Notes under the pieces: generated by a model
The model's database searches: none
What the model saw: the letters and a program-made list of their open reading frames with translations, nothing else
What the model was told of the DNA's origin: nothing
Shown: one piece after another, positions 1-5,625 of the stretch
Numbering within the stretch: position 1 is the first letter of the stretch
Layout of the letters: the number at the start of each line of letters is the position of its first letter
Translations under genes and position numbers: made by a program
Source of the DNA: Gammaproteobacteria bacterium
GTDB taxonomy: Bacteria > Pseudomonadota > Gammaproteobacteria > Xanthomonadales > Xanthomonadaceae
DNA length: 5,780 nucleotides
Assembly (NCBI GenBank): GCA_012510865.1
Contig: JAAZHF010000147.1
Span: 1-5,780, forward strand
Direction of reading: 5' to 3'

Positions 1-250
1 TGATCCCCCCCTCTTTGGACGGGACCGGGATGATCGTTACGCGCGGGATGTCCCCGTGCTTCTCGGCGATCACCACGGTCCCGTCCTCGAGCTGCTTGCG
101 CGCGGAGTAGACCCCCAGGTCGTTGCGCTTGGCCTCGTCCATGACGAAGCCGAGCAGCTTCTTGGCGTACGGGACGTAGGGCTGCGCAGCGCTGTGGTCT
201 TCAGCCGCAACGCGAACGTGGCTCCACTTCTCGTAACGCCGGCCAGACAT
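1..250 (-). CDS. Unrecognised phage protein, 5' part (runs off the left edge)
   Basis: The gene starts with ATG at 250-248. That ATG shares one base with the TGA stop of the 205-aa gene (TGATG), so translation is probably coupled; a weak GAAGG lies 9 nt upstream. About 83 codons are visible and stay open to the edge. The protein begins MSGRRYEKWSHVRVAAEDHS and continues with a basic/acidic helical-looking stretch (YAKKLLGFVMDEAKRNDLGV), then a short beta-like segment (GTVVIAEKHG, PRVTIIPVP). No signal peptide or membrane segment is visible. I do not recognise the family. From its place at the end of a connector operon it is probably a virion or virion-assembly gene, but that rests on context alone. 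A run of seven G lies at the very edge (C5-C11 on the plus strand), so a sequencing indel there could alter the visible C-terminal residues. Confidence 0.75.
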   Translation of the reverse strand, partial: MSGRRYEKWSHVRVAAEDHSAAQPYVPYAKKLLGFVMDEAKRNDLGVYSARKQLEDGTVVIAEKHGDIPRVTIIPVPSKEGGI

Positions 251-867
251 CAGGCATCGCCTTCGTCGAGCGCGTCGAGGTCGTACTGCAGGCCCAGGCG
301 GCCGCCGGCGGCGAGGCCGGACAGGTCGTCGGGGAAGCGCGCGGCCACGATCAGCGGCCCGGTGGTGGCTCCCTTGCCGGACGCGCCGAGCAGGCCGAGG
401 CCGCGGATCGTGTACGGACCGCCGGCCGACAGCGTGATCGTCGCCGTGGACAGGGCCGCGACGTTGGTCAGCTGCTGCGCGTTGGCCGACACGGTGGTCC
501 ACGGCAGCCGGTTGGCCGCGGTGTAGGCGGTGAACTCGCTGGCGTTGGCCGCGAAGTTCGCGCCGGTCCAGTTCGCCGCCGGGGTGACGTTCCCGGTGAA
601 CGGCGCGAGGTACAGCGCCAGGGGCGACACGTGCTGGCCGAGCAGGTTGAGGACGAAGTTCAGGCCCTCGTTGACGATGCGGTTCGGGCCGATGACGCGC
701 GGGCCGAACTCGCCGCCGGGCGGGGCGTAACGCGCGGTTGCGTGGCCGCCGATGAAGACGTTGGCGCCGCCGCCGATGAAGACGCGGCCGTCGTCGGTCA
801 TCTCGTGCTTGTTGTTCCGGACCGCCCGGCGGGCCTCCGGGATGAAACGGGCGATGTTGATGCTCAT
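250..867 (-). CDS. Phage structural protein, tail or appendage-like, 205 aa
   Basis: The protein is rich in Gly, Ala, Thr and Asn. Its central region runs NRIVNEGLNFVLNLL (about residues 62-76), then a short beta segment ALYLAPFTGN (84-93), EFTAYTAANRLPW (111-123) and a Thr/Ala-rich stretch with GGPYTIRGLGLLG (149-161). The order 'vNeGLn / hydrophobic strand / Y..a.R..W' resembles a family of uncharacterised structural proteins in tailed phages; I recall it as a pattern, not a named domain. The N-terminal 50 residues are basic and contain a tandem octapeptide, VFIGGGAN followed by VFIGGHAT (29-44). The start is ATG at 867, with GGAG 7 nt upstream. The gene lies 21 nt after the zinc-ribbon gene and overlaps the next gene by one base. 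Its role may be in a tail fibre, tail tip or capsid-associated complex; the exact function is inference. Confidence 0.75.
   Translation of the reverse strand: MSINIARFIPEARRAVRNNKHEMTDDGRVFIGGGANVFIGGHATARYAPPGGEFGPRVIGPNRIVNEGLNFVLNLLGQHVSPLALYLAPFTGNVTPAANWTGANFAANASEFTAYTAANRLPWTTVSANAQQLTNVAALSTATITLSAGGPYTIRGLGLLGASGKGATTGPLIVAARFPDDLSGLAAGGRLGLQYDLDALDEGDA
745..784 (-). repeat. Tandem 24-bp (octapeptide) repeat inside the 205-aa gene
   Basis: The 16-bp word gccgccgatgaagacg occurs at 745-760 and again at 769-784 on the plus strand, a period of 24 bp. It encodes two in-frame copies of VFIGG three residues apart (period eight). The Gly-rich strand-turn pattern suggests a small beta repeat near the N-terminus. 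Confidence 0.8.
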
Positions 868-888
868 GTCGTTGCTCCGGTTTGACAG

Positions 889-1065
889 TTACCAGTGGCC
901 CGCCGGGCACTTCGCCCCTTGGAACGCGGTCAGGAACGCGATCGGACAGCCACACTTCCGACAGCGCACCAGGATTTGTTTCTTGCCCGCGCGCTCGGCG
1001 TTGGGGCACGAGCGGCACACGTCCTTGCGCCGCGCTACCTCGCCGGGCTTCGCGCGGATGGCCAC
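889..1065 (-). CDS. Small phage zinc-ribbon protein, 58 aa, GTG start
   Basis: The protein carries seven potential metal ligands: C17-x2-C20, C35-x2-C38-G-C40, and C53-P-A-G-H57-W. The layout CxxC, CxxCGC, then CPxGxW at the extreme C-terminus is one I recognise from small conserved zinc-binding proteins of tailed phages. Their molecular role is not established as far as I know; nucleic-acid binding or assembly functions are only guesses. The remainder is basic (VAIRAKPGEVARRKDV at the start). The start is GTG at 1065-1063: it sits one base after the TGA of the upstream 438-aa gene and has GAGGAGG 6 nt away. The overlapping ATG at 1067 is in another frame and closes after ten codons. The stop is TAA at 891-889. 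An in-frame extension upstream would lie wholly within the preceding gene and looks spurious. Confidence 0.82.
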   Translation of the reverse strand: MAIRAKPGEVARRKDVCRSCPNAERAGKKQILVRCRKCGCPIAFLTAFQGAKCPAGHW

Positions 1066-1066
1066 A

Positions 1067-2383
1067 TCAGGCCTCCTCGTGGATGACGTGGGCGATCGCG
1101 CGGTCGGTGACGGCCAGGCCGTTCCTCCGCGGGCCGCGCAGCGACGAGACGACCTGGCGCTGGCCATTGGACTCGCGGAACAGCGTCGCCGCTGCGTCGG
1201 CGGTGTCGATGGCGGCCTCCCCGTCCTTCAGCGGGGTCACGTTGCCGCCCGGCGCGCCGAGGCAGAAACGGCCGTCGCGGGCGAGCCAGACCAGCACGTC
1301 ACCGGCCGACTCGTACCCGAACGCCGTCGCGGGCGCGCGTGCGGATGAGTAGCGGACGACGCCCGAAGGCCGCGCGAAGCGCTGGGTGAACGACGCCGGG
1401 TCGGCACCCCCCAGCCAGTACGTGCGGTCGCCGGACGCCACGTACACGCCGGCGCCAGGCTCACCGTCACCCACCGGCTCCAGCAGGTCGACCGGCGCAG
1501 CGAAGCGGATGCGGTTGTGCGCCGGGTTGAACAGCCCGTAGCGCAGGGGCTCCGACCACAGGACCTCGCGGCCGCGCGCGACCCACTGGCGGCCGTGGCC
1601 GTAGCGGACGATGGTGCCGTTGGGCAGGGGCTCGAGGAGATGGGTGGCCAGGGCACGTCCCGTGGGCGGCGCGGAGATCTCGGCATAGCTGAACGATGAC
1701 GGCATGCTGAAGGCGAGGAACAGCGCGGTCCCGTTCGCAGCCGTGCAGTAGACGTTGGTCGTTGGCGTCTCGTCGGTGTCCTGCGGGATCGGGAGCCCTG
1801 TGAGCGCGATGGTGCCGCCGACGACCTCGATCTCGGTGGCGAGCACCGACCCGGACTCGCGGCCGAGGACGTCGGAGAACGTGACCGCCACCTGGTAGCG
1901 GCCCGGGCCCAGGCTGCCGCCGGCCATGGACTCCAGCGCCGGCTGGCCGGCGGGCTGCTCCGGCGCCCACGCGTAGTGGCGAAGGTCCGGGGTCACCATG
2001 CCGCAGCGGGCGTTGTTGGTGTAGTAGACGTTGCCGGCGATGGTTGCGTACGACAGCCAGGCGTGCCCCACCTCGACGTCGAGGGGGGTGAGGGCGTAGT
2101 CCGCGTCGAGCGCGTGCAGCATGCCGTCGTGGACCACCAGGCCGAACGCGCTGTCCGCGCCCCACCACAGCGAGTGGCCGAGGGTCAGGTCGACGGCCTT
2201 GGCGCTGCCGTGGCGGGTCGCAGGCCAGCCGATGTCGTCGAAGTCGACGTTGTCGGCCTCGCGCAGGGCGATGGCGCGCGTGCCGAACTCGTTGGACGGC
2301 ATCGCGTGTTCGGGCGCCGCGTTGTTGATACCGCGGGGCCACGGGCCGCGCTTGACGAGGCGGCTGTCGCGGGGCGTGGCCAC
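1067..2383 (-). CDS. Phage beta-rich structural protein, GINN-type / stabilisation-like, 438 aa
   Basis: The N-terminus (RLVKRGPWPRGINNAAPEHA, residues 8-27, then LREADNVDFDDIG, 40-52) matches a motif I recognise from conserved structural proteins encoded next to head-tail adaptors in short-tailed phages. Residues 72-125 and 260-390 have repeated beta strands ending in aromatic or Gly-Gly turns (LVVHDGMLHALD, GVYVASGDRTYWLGG, DVLVWLARDGRFCLG), which looks like beta-propeller blades. Residues about 157-245 (GPGRYQVAVTFSDVLGRESG onwards) look like an inserted Ig/fibronectin-III-type domain. A role in the neck or tail hub, sealing packaged DNA, is plausible by analogy with P22 gp10 but not shown by the sequence. 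The start is GTG at 2383, not the far-upstream in-frame start at 2458. It has GGAG 6 nt before it and lies one base after the CsrA-like stop. An ATG at codon 28 of this frame would cut through the motif. Confidence 0.8.
   Translation of the reverse strand: MATPRDSRLVKRGPWPRGINNAAPEHAMPSNEFGTRAIALREADNVDFDDIGWPATRHGSAKAVDLTLGHSLWWGADSAFGLVVHDGMLHALDADYALTPLDVEVGHAWLSYATIAGNVYYTNNARCGMVTPDLRHYAWAPEQPAGQPALESMAGGSLGPGRYQVAVTFSDVLGRESGSVLATEIEVVGGTIALTGLPIPQDTDETPTTNVYCTAANGTALFLAFSMPSSFSYAEISAPPTGRALATHLLEPLPNGTIVRYGHGRQWVARGREVLWSEPLRYGLFNPAHNRIRFAAPVDLLEPVGDGEPGAGVYVASGDRTYWLGGADPASFTQRFARPSGVVRYSSARAPATAFGYESAGDVLVWLARDGRFCLGAPGGNVTPLKDGEAAIDTADAAATLFRESNGQRQVVSSLRGPRRNGLAVTDRAIAHVIHEEA
1072..1078 (-). 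promoter_or_regulatory. Ribosome binding site deciding the GTG start of the zinc-ribbon gene
   Basis: Reads GAGGAGG on the minus strand, 6 nt before the GTG at 1065-1063. It lies within the last codons of the upstream gene, encoding its terminal Glu-Glu. Confidence 0.75.
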
Positions 2384-2384
2384 G

Positions 2385-2591
2385 TCAGGCTCCGGCCCCC
2401 GAGCGCGCGGACGGCACGCGGTCCAGGACCTCGGCCATGCCGGCCTGCTGGCGAGCACGCCGGATCAGCTCGACCTCGTCCTTGCCGACGATCCGCAGGC
2501 GGGCACGAGACCCGCTCTTGCGCTCGATGGCGATGTATGTGTCGCCGATGCGGATTGCGTCGTCGGGACCGACGTCCAGGAACAGGGCCAT
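2385..2591 (-). CDS. CsrA-like protein of the phage, 68 aa
   Basis: The first 50 residues align with CsrA/RsmA, the small dimeric RNA-binding regulator that recognises GGA motifs in mRNA leaders. AIRIGDTYIAI (12-22) matches the family's 'IGD' strand, SGSRARLRIVG (26-36) matches the 'kGnqVRiGV' strand, and KDEVELIRR (37-45) matches 'PkeVsVhRe'. The conserved RNA-contact arginine falls at position 44 exactly as in CsrA. Differences: strand beta-1 reads ALFLDVGPDD, without the basic residues near positions 6-7 that contact RNA in CsrA, and an 18-20-residue Ala/Arg-rich tail replaces the short CsrA C-terminus. It starts at ATG 2591, overlapping the adaptor stop by one base (TGATG), with GGAG 8 nt upstream. 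It may bind phage or host mRNA, or may be a structural derivative of the fold; the sequence does not decide. It is shorter than any long competing ORF here, but the coupling at both ends supports it. Confidence 0.8.
   Translation of the reverse strand: MALFLDVGPDDAIRIGDTYIAIERKSGSRARLRIVGKDEVELIRRARQQAGMAEVLDRVPSARSGAGA
2390..2393 (-). promoter_or_regulatory. Ribosome binding site deciding the GTG start of the 438-aa gene
   Basis: Reads GGAG on the minus strand, 6 nt before the GTG at 2383-2381. The surrounding junction, GGAG-CCTGACGTGGCCA, is almost the same as that before the zinc-ribbon gene (GGAGG-CCTGATGTGGCCA), which supports GTG as the start in both cases. Confidence 0.65.
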
Positions 2592-3292
2592 CAGGGGTAC
2601 TCCATCCGGATGACGCCCGGCGTGCGGCGCATGTTGCGCAGGGAGGACTCGCGCTCCATGGCGCCGTTGCGGTAGGCGGCCTCGTAGTAGCGAGCGCGGG
2701 GCATGTCCTGGGTCTCGGCGTCCTGCTTCTCGTAGGCGCGCCACTTCATGTAGTGCAGCAGCAGCCGCTGTTCCTCGGCGTCCTGGGTCGGGAGGTCGCC
2801 GCCCTTCTCGATCGGCACCCCGACGGTCACCGAGACCTGCAACTCGAGCACGCCGGAGAACGCGGGGATCGGGACCAGGCGCAGGGCGCGGCGCTCGTAG
2901 TCGCGGACGTAGACCGACGGCTGGCCCGAGCCCTCGAACATGGCGCTGTGCGCCACCTGCGTGCGGCCGTAGTCGTCGGTCGCCGGGTAGGCCAGGTCGT
3001 TGGCGTTGGCCGGGCGCAGCAGGCGGTTGTTGTCGACGTCGCGGACTTCGTTGATGTGCAGCACCTTGGCCGGCAAGGACACCGTCGGCGAGCCGGCGGT
3101 GAACGGCAGCCGGAGCACGCGCTGCGCCGGCTGCGTGTCCTTCAGGAGCCTGTCCGCCGCCTCGGTGAGGTAGGCGTACAGCTCCCAGTCCTTCCACAGG
3201 TTCCCGGTGTCCCGGCCCTGGGCGTCGGTGATGCGGTCGTCGACCTCGGCCCGGAAGAGCCTCACCAGACCGTCGGCGTCCGCGGCGAGCAT
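2591..3292 (-). CDS. Head-to-tail adaptor-like protein, 233 aa
   Basis: This looks like the phage adaptor (SU10-adaptor-like) family, whose members form a ring below the portal and join head to tail. Visible features are an N-terminal helical region (LFRAEVDDRI, then LWKDWELYAYLTEAADRLLK, residues 32-51), a beta segment RVLRLPFTAGSPTVSLPAKVLHINEV (58-83), a Gly/Pro-rich centre ending in PSVYVRDYERRALRLVPIP (125-143), strands GVLELQVSVTV (147-157) and a C-terminal helical stretch (QRLLLHYMKWRAYEKQDAE) followed by YYEAAYRNGAMERE. This helix-beta-helix order and the 'LPa.vl.inevr' strand fit the family; the assignment is from remembered pattern. It starts at ATG 3292, sharing one base with the stop of the 187-aa gene, with GAGG 7 nt upstream. 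It ends overlapping the CsrA-like start. A general head-tail connector of another fold is the main alternative. Confidence 0.82.
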   Translation of the reverse strand: MLAADADGLVRLFRAEVDDRITDAQGRDTGNLWKDWELYAYLTEAADRLLKDTQPAQRVLRLPFTAGSPTVSLPAKVLHINEVRDVDNNRLLRPANANDLAYPATDDYGRTQVAHSAMFEGSGQPSVYVRDYERRALRLVPIPAFSGVLELQVSVTVGVPIEKGGDLPTQDAEEQRLLLHYMKWRAYEKQDAETQDMPRARYYEAAYRNGAMERESSLRNMRRTPGVIRMEYP

Positions 3293-3855
3293 CAGCCCAC
3301 CTCGACGCCGGAGAGCTTGACGAGCAGGAGCTTGCGCAGGTCACGGCCCTGCAGCCCCTTGGCCTTGTCCTTGTCGACGCCGAACTCCTCGGCCAGCTCC
3401 AGCAGCTCGCCCTTGTCCTCGGCCTCGAGCACCTTGAGGATGTTCGGAGCGGCCGGGTGCAGCGGGTAGTCGACGTTCTCCGCCACGGACTGCTGGTAGA
3501 TGCGGAAGATGTCCAGCAGCTCCTGGCGATTGACCTCGAAGCCGATCATCTCGGACACGGGCTTGACCTTCGGGTTGCCGCCGGCGTCGAAGTTCTTGTA
3601 GTCGTTCTTGAGGGTCAGGGTCTTGACGGCGAGGAACAGCATCGACTTGCGCACGTCGCCGTTGAACTCGACCTTCGCGCGCGAGAGGTCCTCGTAGAAC
3701 GGGACGTCGGCCTCGTCGACCGGCACGCAGCCCGCGGCCATGGCCTCCGGGACGGCGGCATCTGGCACGAAGGTCGGCACCTTGGCCTGGAAGCGGATGA
3801 CGTGACCGGTGGTCGACGCCAGGCGGAAGGTGCGGAGGGAAGTCATTTCGGGCAT
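3292..3855 (-). CDS. Conserved phage structural protein with C-terminal SAP/HeH-like motif, 187 aa
   Basis: The N-terminus, with GHVIRFQAKVPTFVP (17-31) and EAMAAGCVPVD (37-47), is a pattern I have seen in proteins encoded between capsid and adaptor genes of tailed phages, with no firm function. The middle (48-146) is mixed and charged, with FEVNRQELLDIFRIYQQSV (106-124) probably helical. Residues about 149-181 (GELLELAEEFGVD, then LQGRDLRKLLLVKL) have the helix-extended loop-helix look of SAP/HeH/Rho-N-type small motifs, which often bind nucleic acid or act as interaction modules. The start is ATG 3855 because GAGGA sits 8 nt upstream; an in-frame ATG at 3846 would be 17 nt away. A role at the portal-capsid interface or in assembly is inferred from its neighbours only. 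Confidence 0.8.
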   Translation of the reverse strand: MPEMTSLRTFRLASTTGHVIRFQAKVPTFVPDAAVPEAMAAGCVPVDEADVPFYEDLSRAKVEFNGDVRKSMLFLAVKTLTLKNDYKNFDAGGNPKVKPVSEMIGFEVNRQELLDIFRIYQQSVAENVDYPLHPAAPNILKVLEAEDKGELLELAEEFGVDKDKAKGLQGRDLRKLLLVKLSGVEVG

Positions 3856-3878
3856 TTCGTCATTCCTCGACGGTAGGA

Positions 3879-3904
3879 GGGGGCGCAGGTTGTCCTGCGC
3901 CCCC
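3879..3904 (-). terminator. Perfect 11-bp GC-rich hairpin after the decoration gene (terminator or attenuator candidate)
   Basis: GGGGGCGCAGG (3879-3889) pairs perfectly with CCTGCGCCCCC (3894-3904) around a four-base loop. It begins six bases after the stop of the 129-aa gene in the direction of transcription. No U-tract follows on either strand, so it is not a canonical Rho-independent terminator. It could act as a partial terminator, a 3' stability element for the capsid message, or a pause site. Confidence 0.6.
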
Positions 3905-3910
3905 GGGGGG

Positions 3911-4300
3911 TCACTCCTGGATGCCGGCCTCGCTGGCGCCCATGTGCACGTACGACACCGTGGCGATGACGTGGCCCGCGGTGGCGGCGGTCCCCGTCTC
4001 GGCGAGCGAGAAGGTGATCGTGCCGCCGTTCGGGTAGTACGCCTGGCTCAGGGCGACGGTCTTGACACCGGTGGTCGCCACGCTCTGCGCGTTGACGAAG
4101 GTGTTGGTCCCGTCGGCGATGGTCGCGGTGGCCGTGGTGCCGGAGTTCACCGCGAGGGCACCGAAGCAGGTCACGCCGGTCACCAGCGCACCGGGCGGCA
4201 CCCGGGCGGTGACGGCGTTGTCGGCGCCCATGTTGCGGTGAGTGAGGTCGACCCGGATCACCTTGAAGTAGGCGCGGTCGATGTTCTTCTTGATTGCCAT
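3911..4300 (-). CDS. Beta-rich small structural protein, capsid decoration-like, 129 aa
   Basis: After a short basic N-terminus (MAIKKNIDRAYFKVIRVDLT) the protein is dominated by short beta strands rich in Thr, Ala, Val and Gly: NAVTARVPPGALVTGVTCF (about 28-46), TTATATIADGTNTFVNAQ (55-72), GVKTVALSQAYYPNGGTITFSLAETG (77-102) and HVIATVSYVHMG (109-120). Composition, size and position directly behind the major capsid gene fit a capsid decoration or stabilising protein, though I do not recognise a named family. It starts at ATG 4300 with a strong AAGAGGAGA whose core is 7 nt upstream and whose first bases overlap the capsid stop codon, so expression should be high. It ends just before the 11-bp hairpin. 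Head fibre or vertex protein are alternatives. Confidence 0.75.
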   Translation of the reverse strand: MAIKKNIDRAYFKVIRVDLTHRNMGADNAVTARVPPGALVTGVTCFGALAVNSGTTATATIADGTNTFVNAQSVATTGVKTVALSQAYYPNGGTITFSLAETGTAATAGHVIATVSYVHMGASEAGIQE

Positions 4301-4313
4301 GTCGAGTCTCCTC

Positions 4314-5420
4314 TTAGGCCGGCAGGCCGGTGTCGACGCACATGACGCCGAAGTCCTGCTTCGACTGCGCGTAGGTGGAGAACAGCTGGGGCTTCAGCAG
4401 GCCGAAGATCTTCGACACCGAGATGCCCAGCACGTTGCCGTAGTCGAACTCCTTCTCGTCCCACTCGGGGGTGCCGAAGTCGGCGAACGCGAGCGCCTGC
4501 GCTCCGCAGAGCAGGACGCGCTGGCCGCGGACGCTGCCGCCGCCCCAGTTCGACGGCGAGTACACGTGGCGGTACTCGAGGATGTTCAGCCCGTCGATGT
4601 AGATGCCGCGCTTGCCGCCGTGGCGGGTGCCCTTGAACAGCGGGTTCTCATCGCCGCGCTTCTGGGCGTGCTGCCAGGCCTCGAGGAAGTCCTTGTCCTT
4701 CTTGAGCGCCGCGATACCGTCGGGCGTCATGAAGACGTTGTAGCACTCGACGCCGTCGTCGCTGCGCAGCGGGCGGATGTACTCGTTGACCGCCTTGGCC
4801 TTCATGTCGACCAGCATTTCCCAGGTCGGCAGGTCGACGGCAGCCACGTCGGTGGTGCTGCCGGCGACCAGGCCGTCGGTGGCGTCCCAGCGGTAGTGAC
4901 GGCGGCTCGACGGCGCGACCACGTCGCTGGCATAGGCCAGCAGCGGGAGCTGCGAGTTCGTGCGAACGGCGCCGTTCGGGCGCTGGGTGTACGCGACGCC
5001 CGACAGGGTCAGGAACGCCAGCTGGTCGATGACGTCCGACACGCGGTAGGACAGCTGGTCCTTGGCCGCCTCGCGGAAGTTCACGATCGAACGCTGGTCG
5101 TTCATCTTGCCCGCGTTCTTGTGCGCGTGGCGCCACTGGTCCATCTTGATGACCATCTCGTCCTGCGAGAGGGCCTCTTCGTTGCCTTCGAGCTGGTTGT
5201 CGCCGACGACGCCGTCGCCGGTCGCCTCGTTGACCAGGGTGATGACCGCGCGGTCACCGTCGACGGTCTTCCGCAGCTCGGTGATGCGCTGGACCATGCT
5301 GTTCGCGCTGGAGCCGGCGAACGACATGATGAAGGTCTTGTTGCGGGCTTCCTTCCAGAAGGTCTTGCTCCAGACCCGGAGCTGGTTTTCGGTCAGGGCG
5401 CCGAAATTGGTGCTTGCCAT
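4314..5420 (-). CDS. Major capsid protein, N4-gp56 family, 368 aa
   Basis: This forms the icosahedral shell. The sequence matches the N4-gp56 (DUF4043-type) major capsid family: an N-terminal helix LRVWSKTFWKEARNKTFIM (14-32), MVQRITELRKTVDGDRAVITLV (42-63), then the hallmark GDGVVGDNQLEGNEEAL (68-84) and MDQWRHAHKNAGKMNDQRS (93-111), followed by VNFREAAKDQLSYRVSDVID (113-132). The middle has YRWDATDGL and the 'YNVFMTPDGIAALKKDKDF' segment (227-245), and the C-terminus has GALAFADFGTPEWDEKEFDYGNVLGISVSKIFGLLKP-like strands. The length is close to other members. I chose ATG 5420 because GGAG lies 9 nt upstream and the preceding in-frame start at 5477 is a GTG that adds 19 residues not typical of the family. 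The gene has its own promoter-like region and leader upstream and is followed after 13 nt by the decoration-like gene. Confidence 0.93.
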   Translation of the reverse strand: MASTNFGALTENQLRVWSKTFWKEARNKTFIMSFAGSSANSMVQRITELRKTVDGDRAVITLVNEATGDGVVGDNQLEGNEEALSQDEMVIKMDQWRHAHKNAGKMNDQRSIVNFREAAKDQLSYRVSDVIDQLAFLTLSGVAYTQRPNGAVRTNSQLPLLAYASDVVAPSSRRHYRWDATDGLVAGSTTDVAAVDLPTWEMLVDMKAKAVNEYIRPLRSDDGVECYNVFMTPDGIAALKKDKDFLEAWQHAQKRGDENPLFKGTRHGGKRGIYIDGLNILEYRHVYSPSNWGGGSVRGQRVLLCGAQALAFADFGTPEWDEKEFDYGNVLGISVSKIFGLLKPQLFSTYAQSKQDFGVMCVDTGLPA

Positions 5421-5560
5421 GGTGGTGGTCTCCGCCAGGAGTGAAAGTCGGTCGGCCGTTGGGCCTTGGCTTTCCACCGGATGACGCCCGGTAGGTGGCG
5501 GTGAACACGCTGGTGTGCGCGGCGTGGCGCGCCCCCGGCTGACGTGCGGGGCCCCGTGTT
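5421..5560 (-). promoter_or_regulatory. Structured 5' leader of the capsid gene (about 140 nt)
   Basis: This is the stretch between the predicted transcription start (about 5560) and the capsid ATG; I see no convincing coding sequence. It holds several short GC-rich inverted repeats: CGGGGCCCCG (5547-5556), GGCGCGCC (5526-5533), and ACCGG/CCGGT (5476-5480 with 5488-5492) with two more G-C pairs beyond a one-base bulge. It ends in the GGAG ribosome site (5430-5433). Such a leader may stabilise the abundant capsid message; that role is inferred. Confidence 0.5.
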
Positions 5561-5566
5561 AAGCCG

Positions 5567-5620
5567 AATCTAGGCCAGGTGATTCTGGATCGCAAGCCCT
5601 TAATTTTATTGGAATTATTC
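5567..5620 (-). promoter_or_regulatory. Candidate sigma70-type promoter with AT-rich upstream block before the capsid gene
   Basis: On the minus strand TTGCGA (5590-5595) and TAGATT (5567-5572) match four of six bases each of TTGACA and TATAAT, with an exact 17-bp spacer. Immediately upstream (5598-5620) is an AT-rich block (AATAATTCCAATAAAATTAA) that is very unlike the GC-rich surroundings and could be an UP element. Together with its place directly before the capsid leader this is the best promoter candidate in the window; a phage-specific RNA polymerase promoter is an alternative. Confidence 0.5.
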
Positions 5621-5625
5621 GACGA

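Noticed and set aside
2..15. Run of seven G as a programmed frameshift site
   Set aside because: The run lies at the window edge, so the alternative frame cannot be followed; no slippery heptamer or downstream structure can be judged.
2385..3344. A 319-codon minus-strand frame starting at 3344 in the frame of the CsrA-like gene
   Set aside because: Its first 250 codons are an Arg/Pro/Gly-rich shadow of the adaptor gene. Only the last 68 codons, after the coupled ATG at 2591, make a sensible protein.
1976..3469. A 497-codon open frame on the plus strand opposite the connector genes
   Set aside because: It is antisense to four well-supported coupled genes. Its translation is Val/Arg/Gly/His-rich low-complexity text with no domain, as expected from a high-GC reverse frame.
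3843..3863. A six-codon mini-ORF (MTKCPK) overlapping the start of the 187-aa gene
   Set aside because: Its ATG directly abuts the GAGGA, leaving no spacing for initiation, so it is probably chance.
4281..5444. A 387-codon open frame on the plus strand opposite the capsid gene
   Set aside because: It mirrors the capsid coding sequence almost exactly and has Leu/Val/Asp/Arg-rich composition without recognisable motifs.
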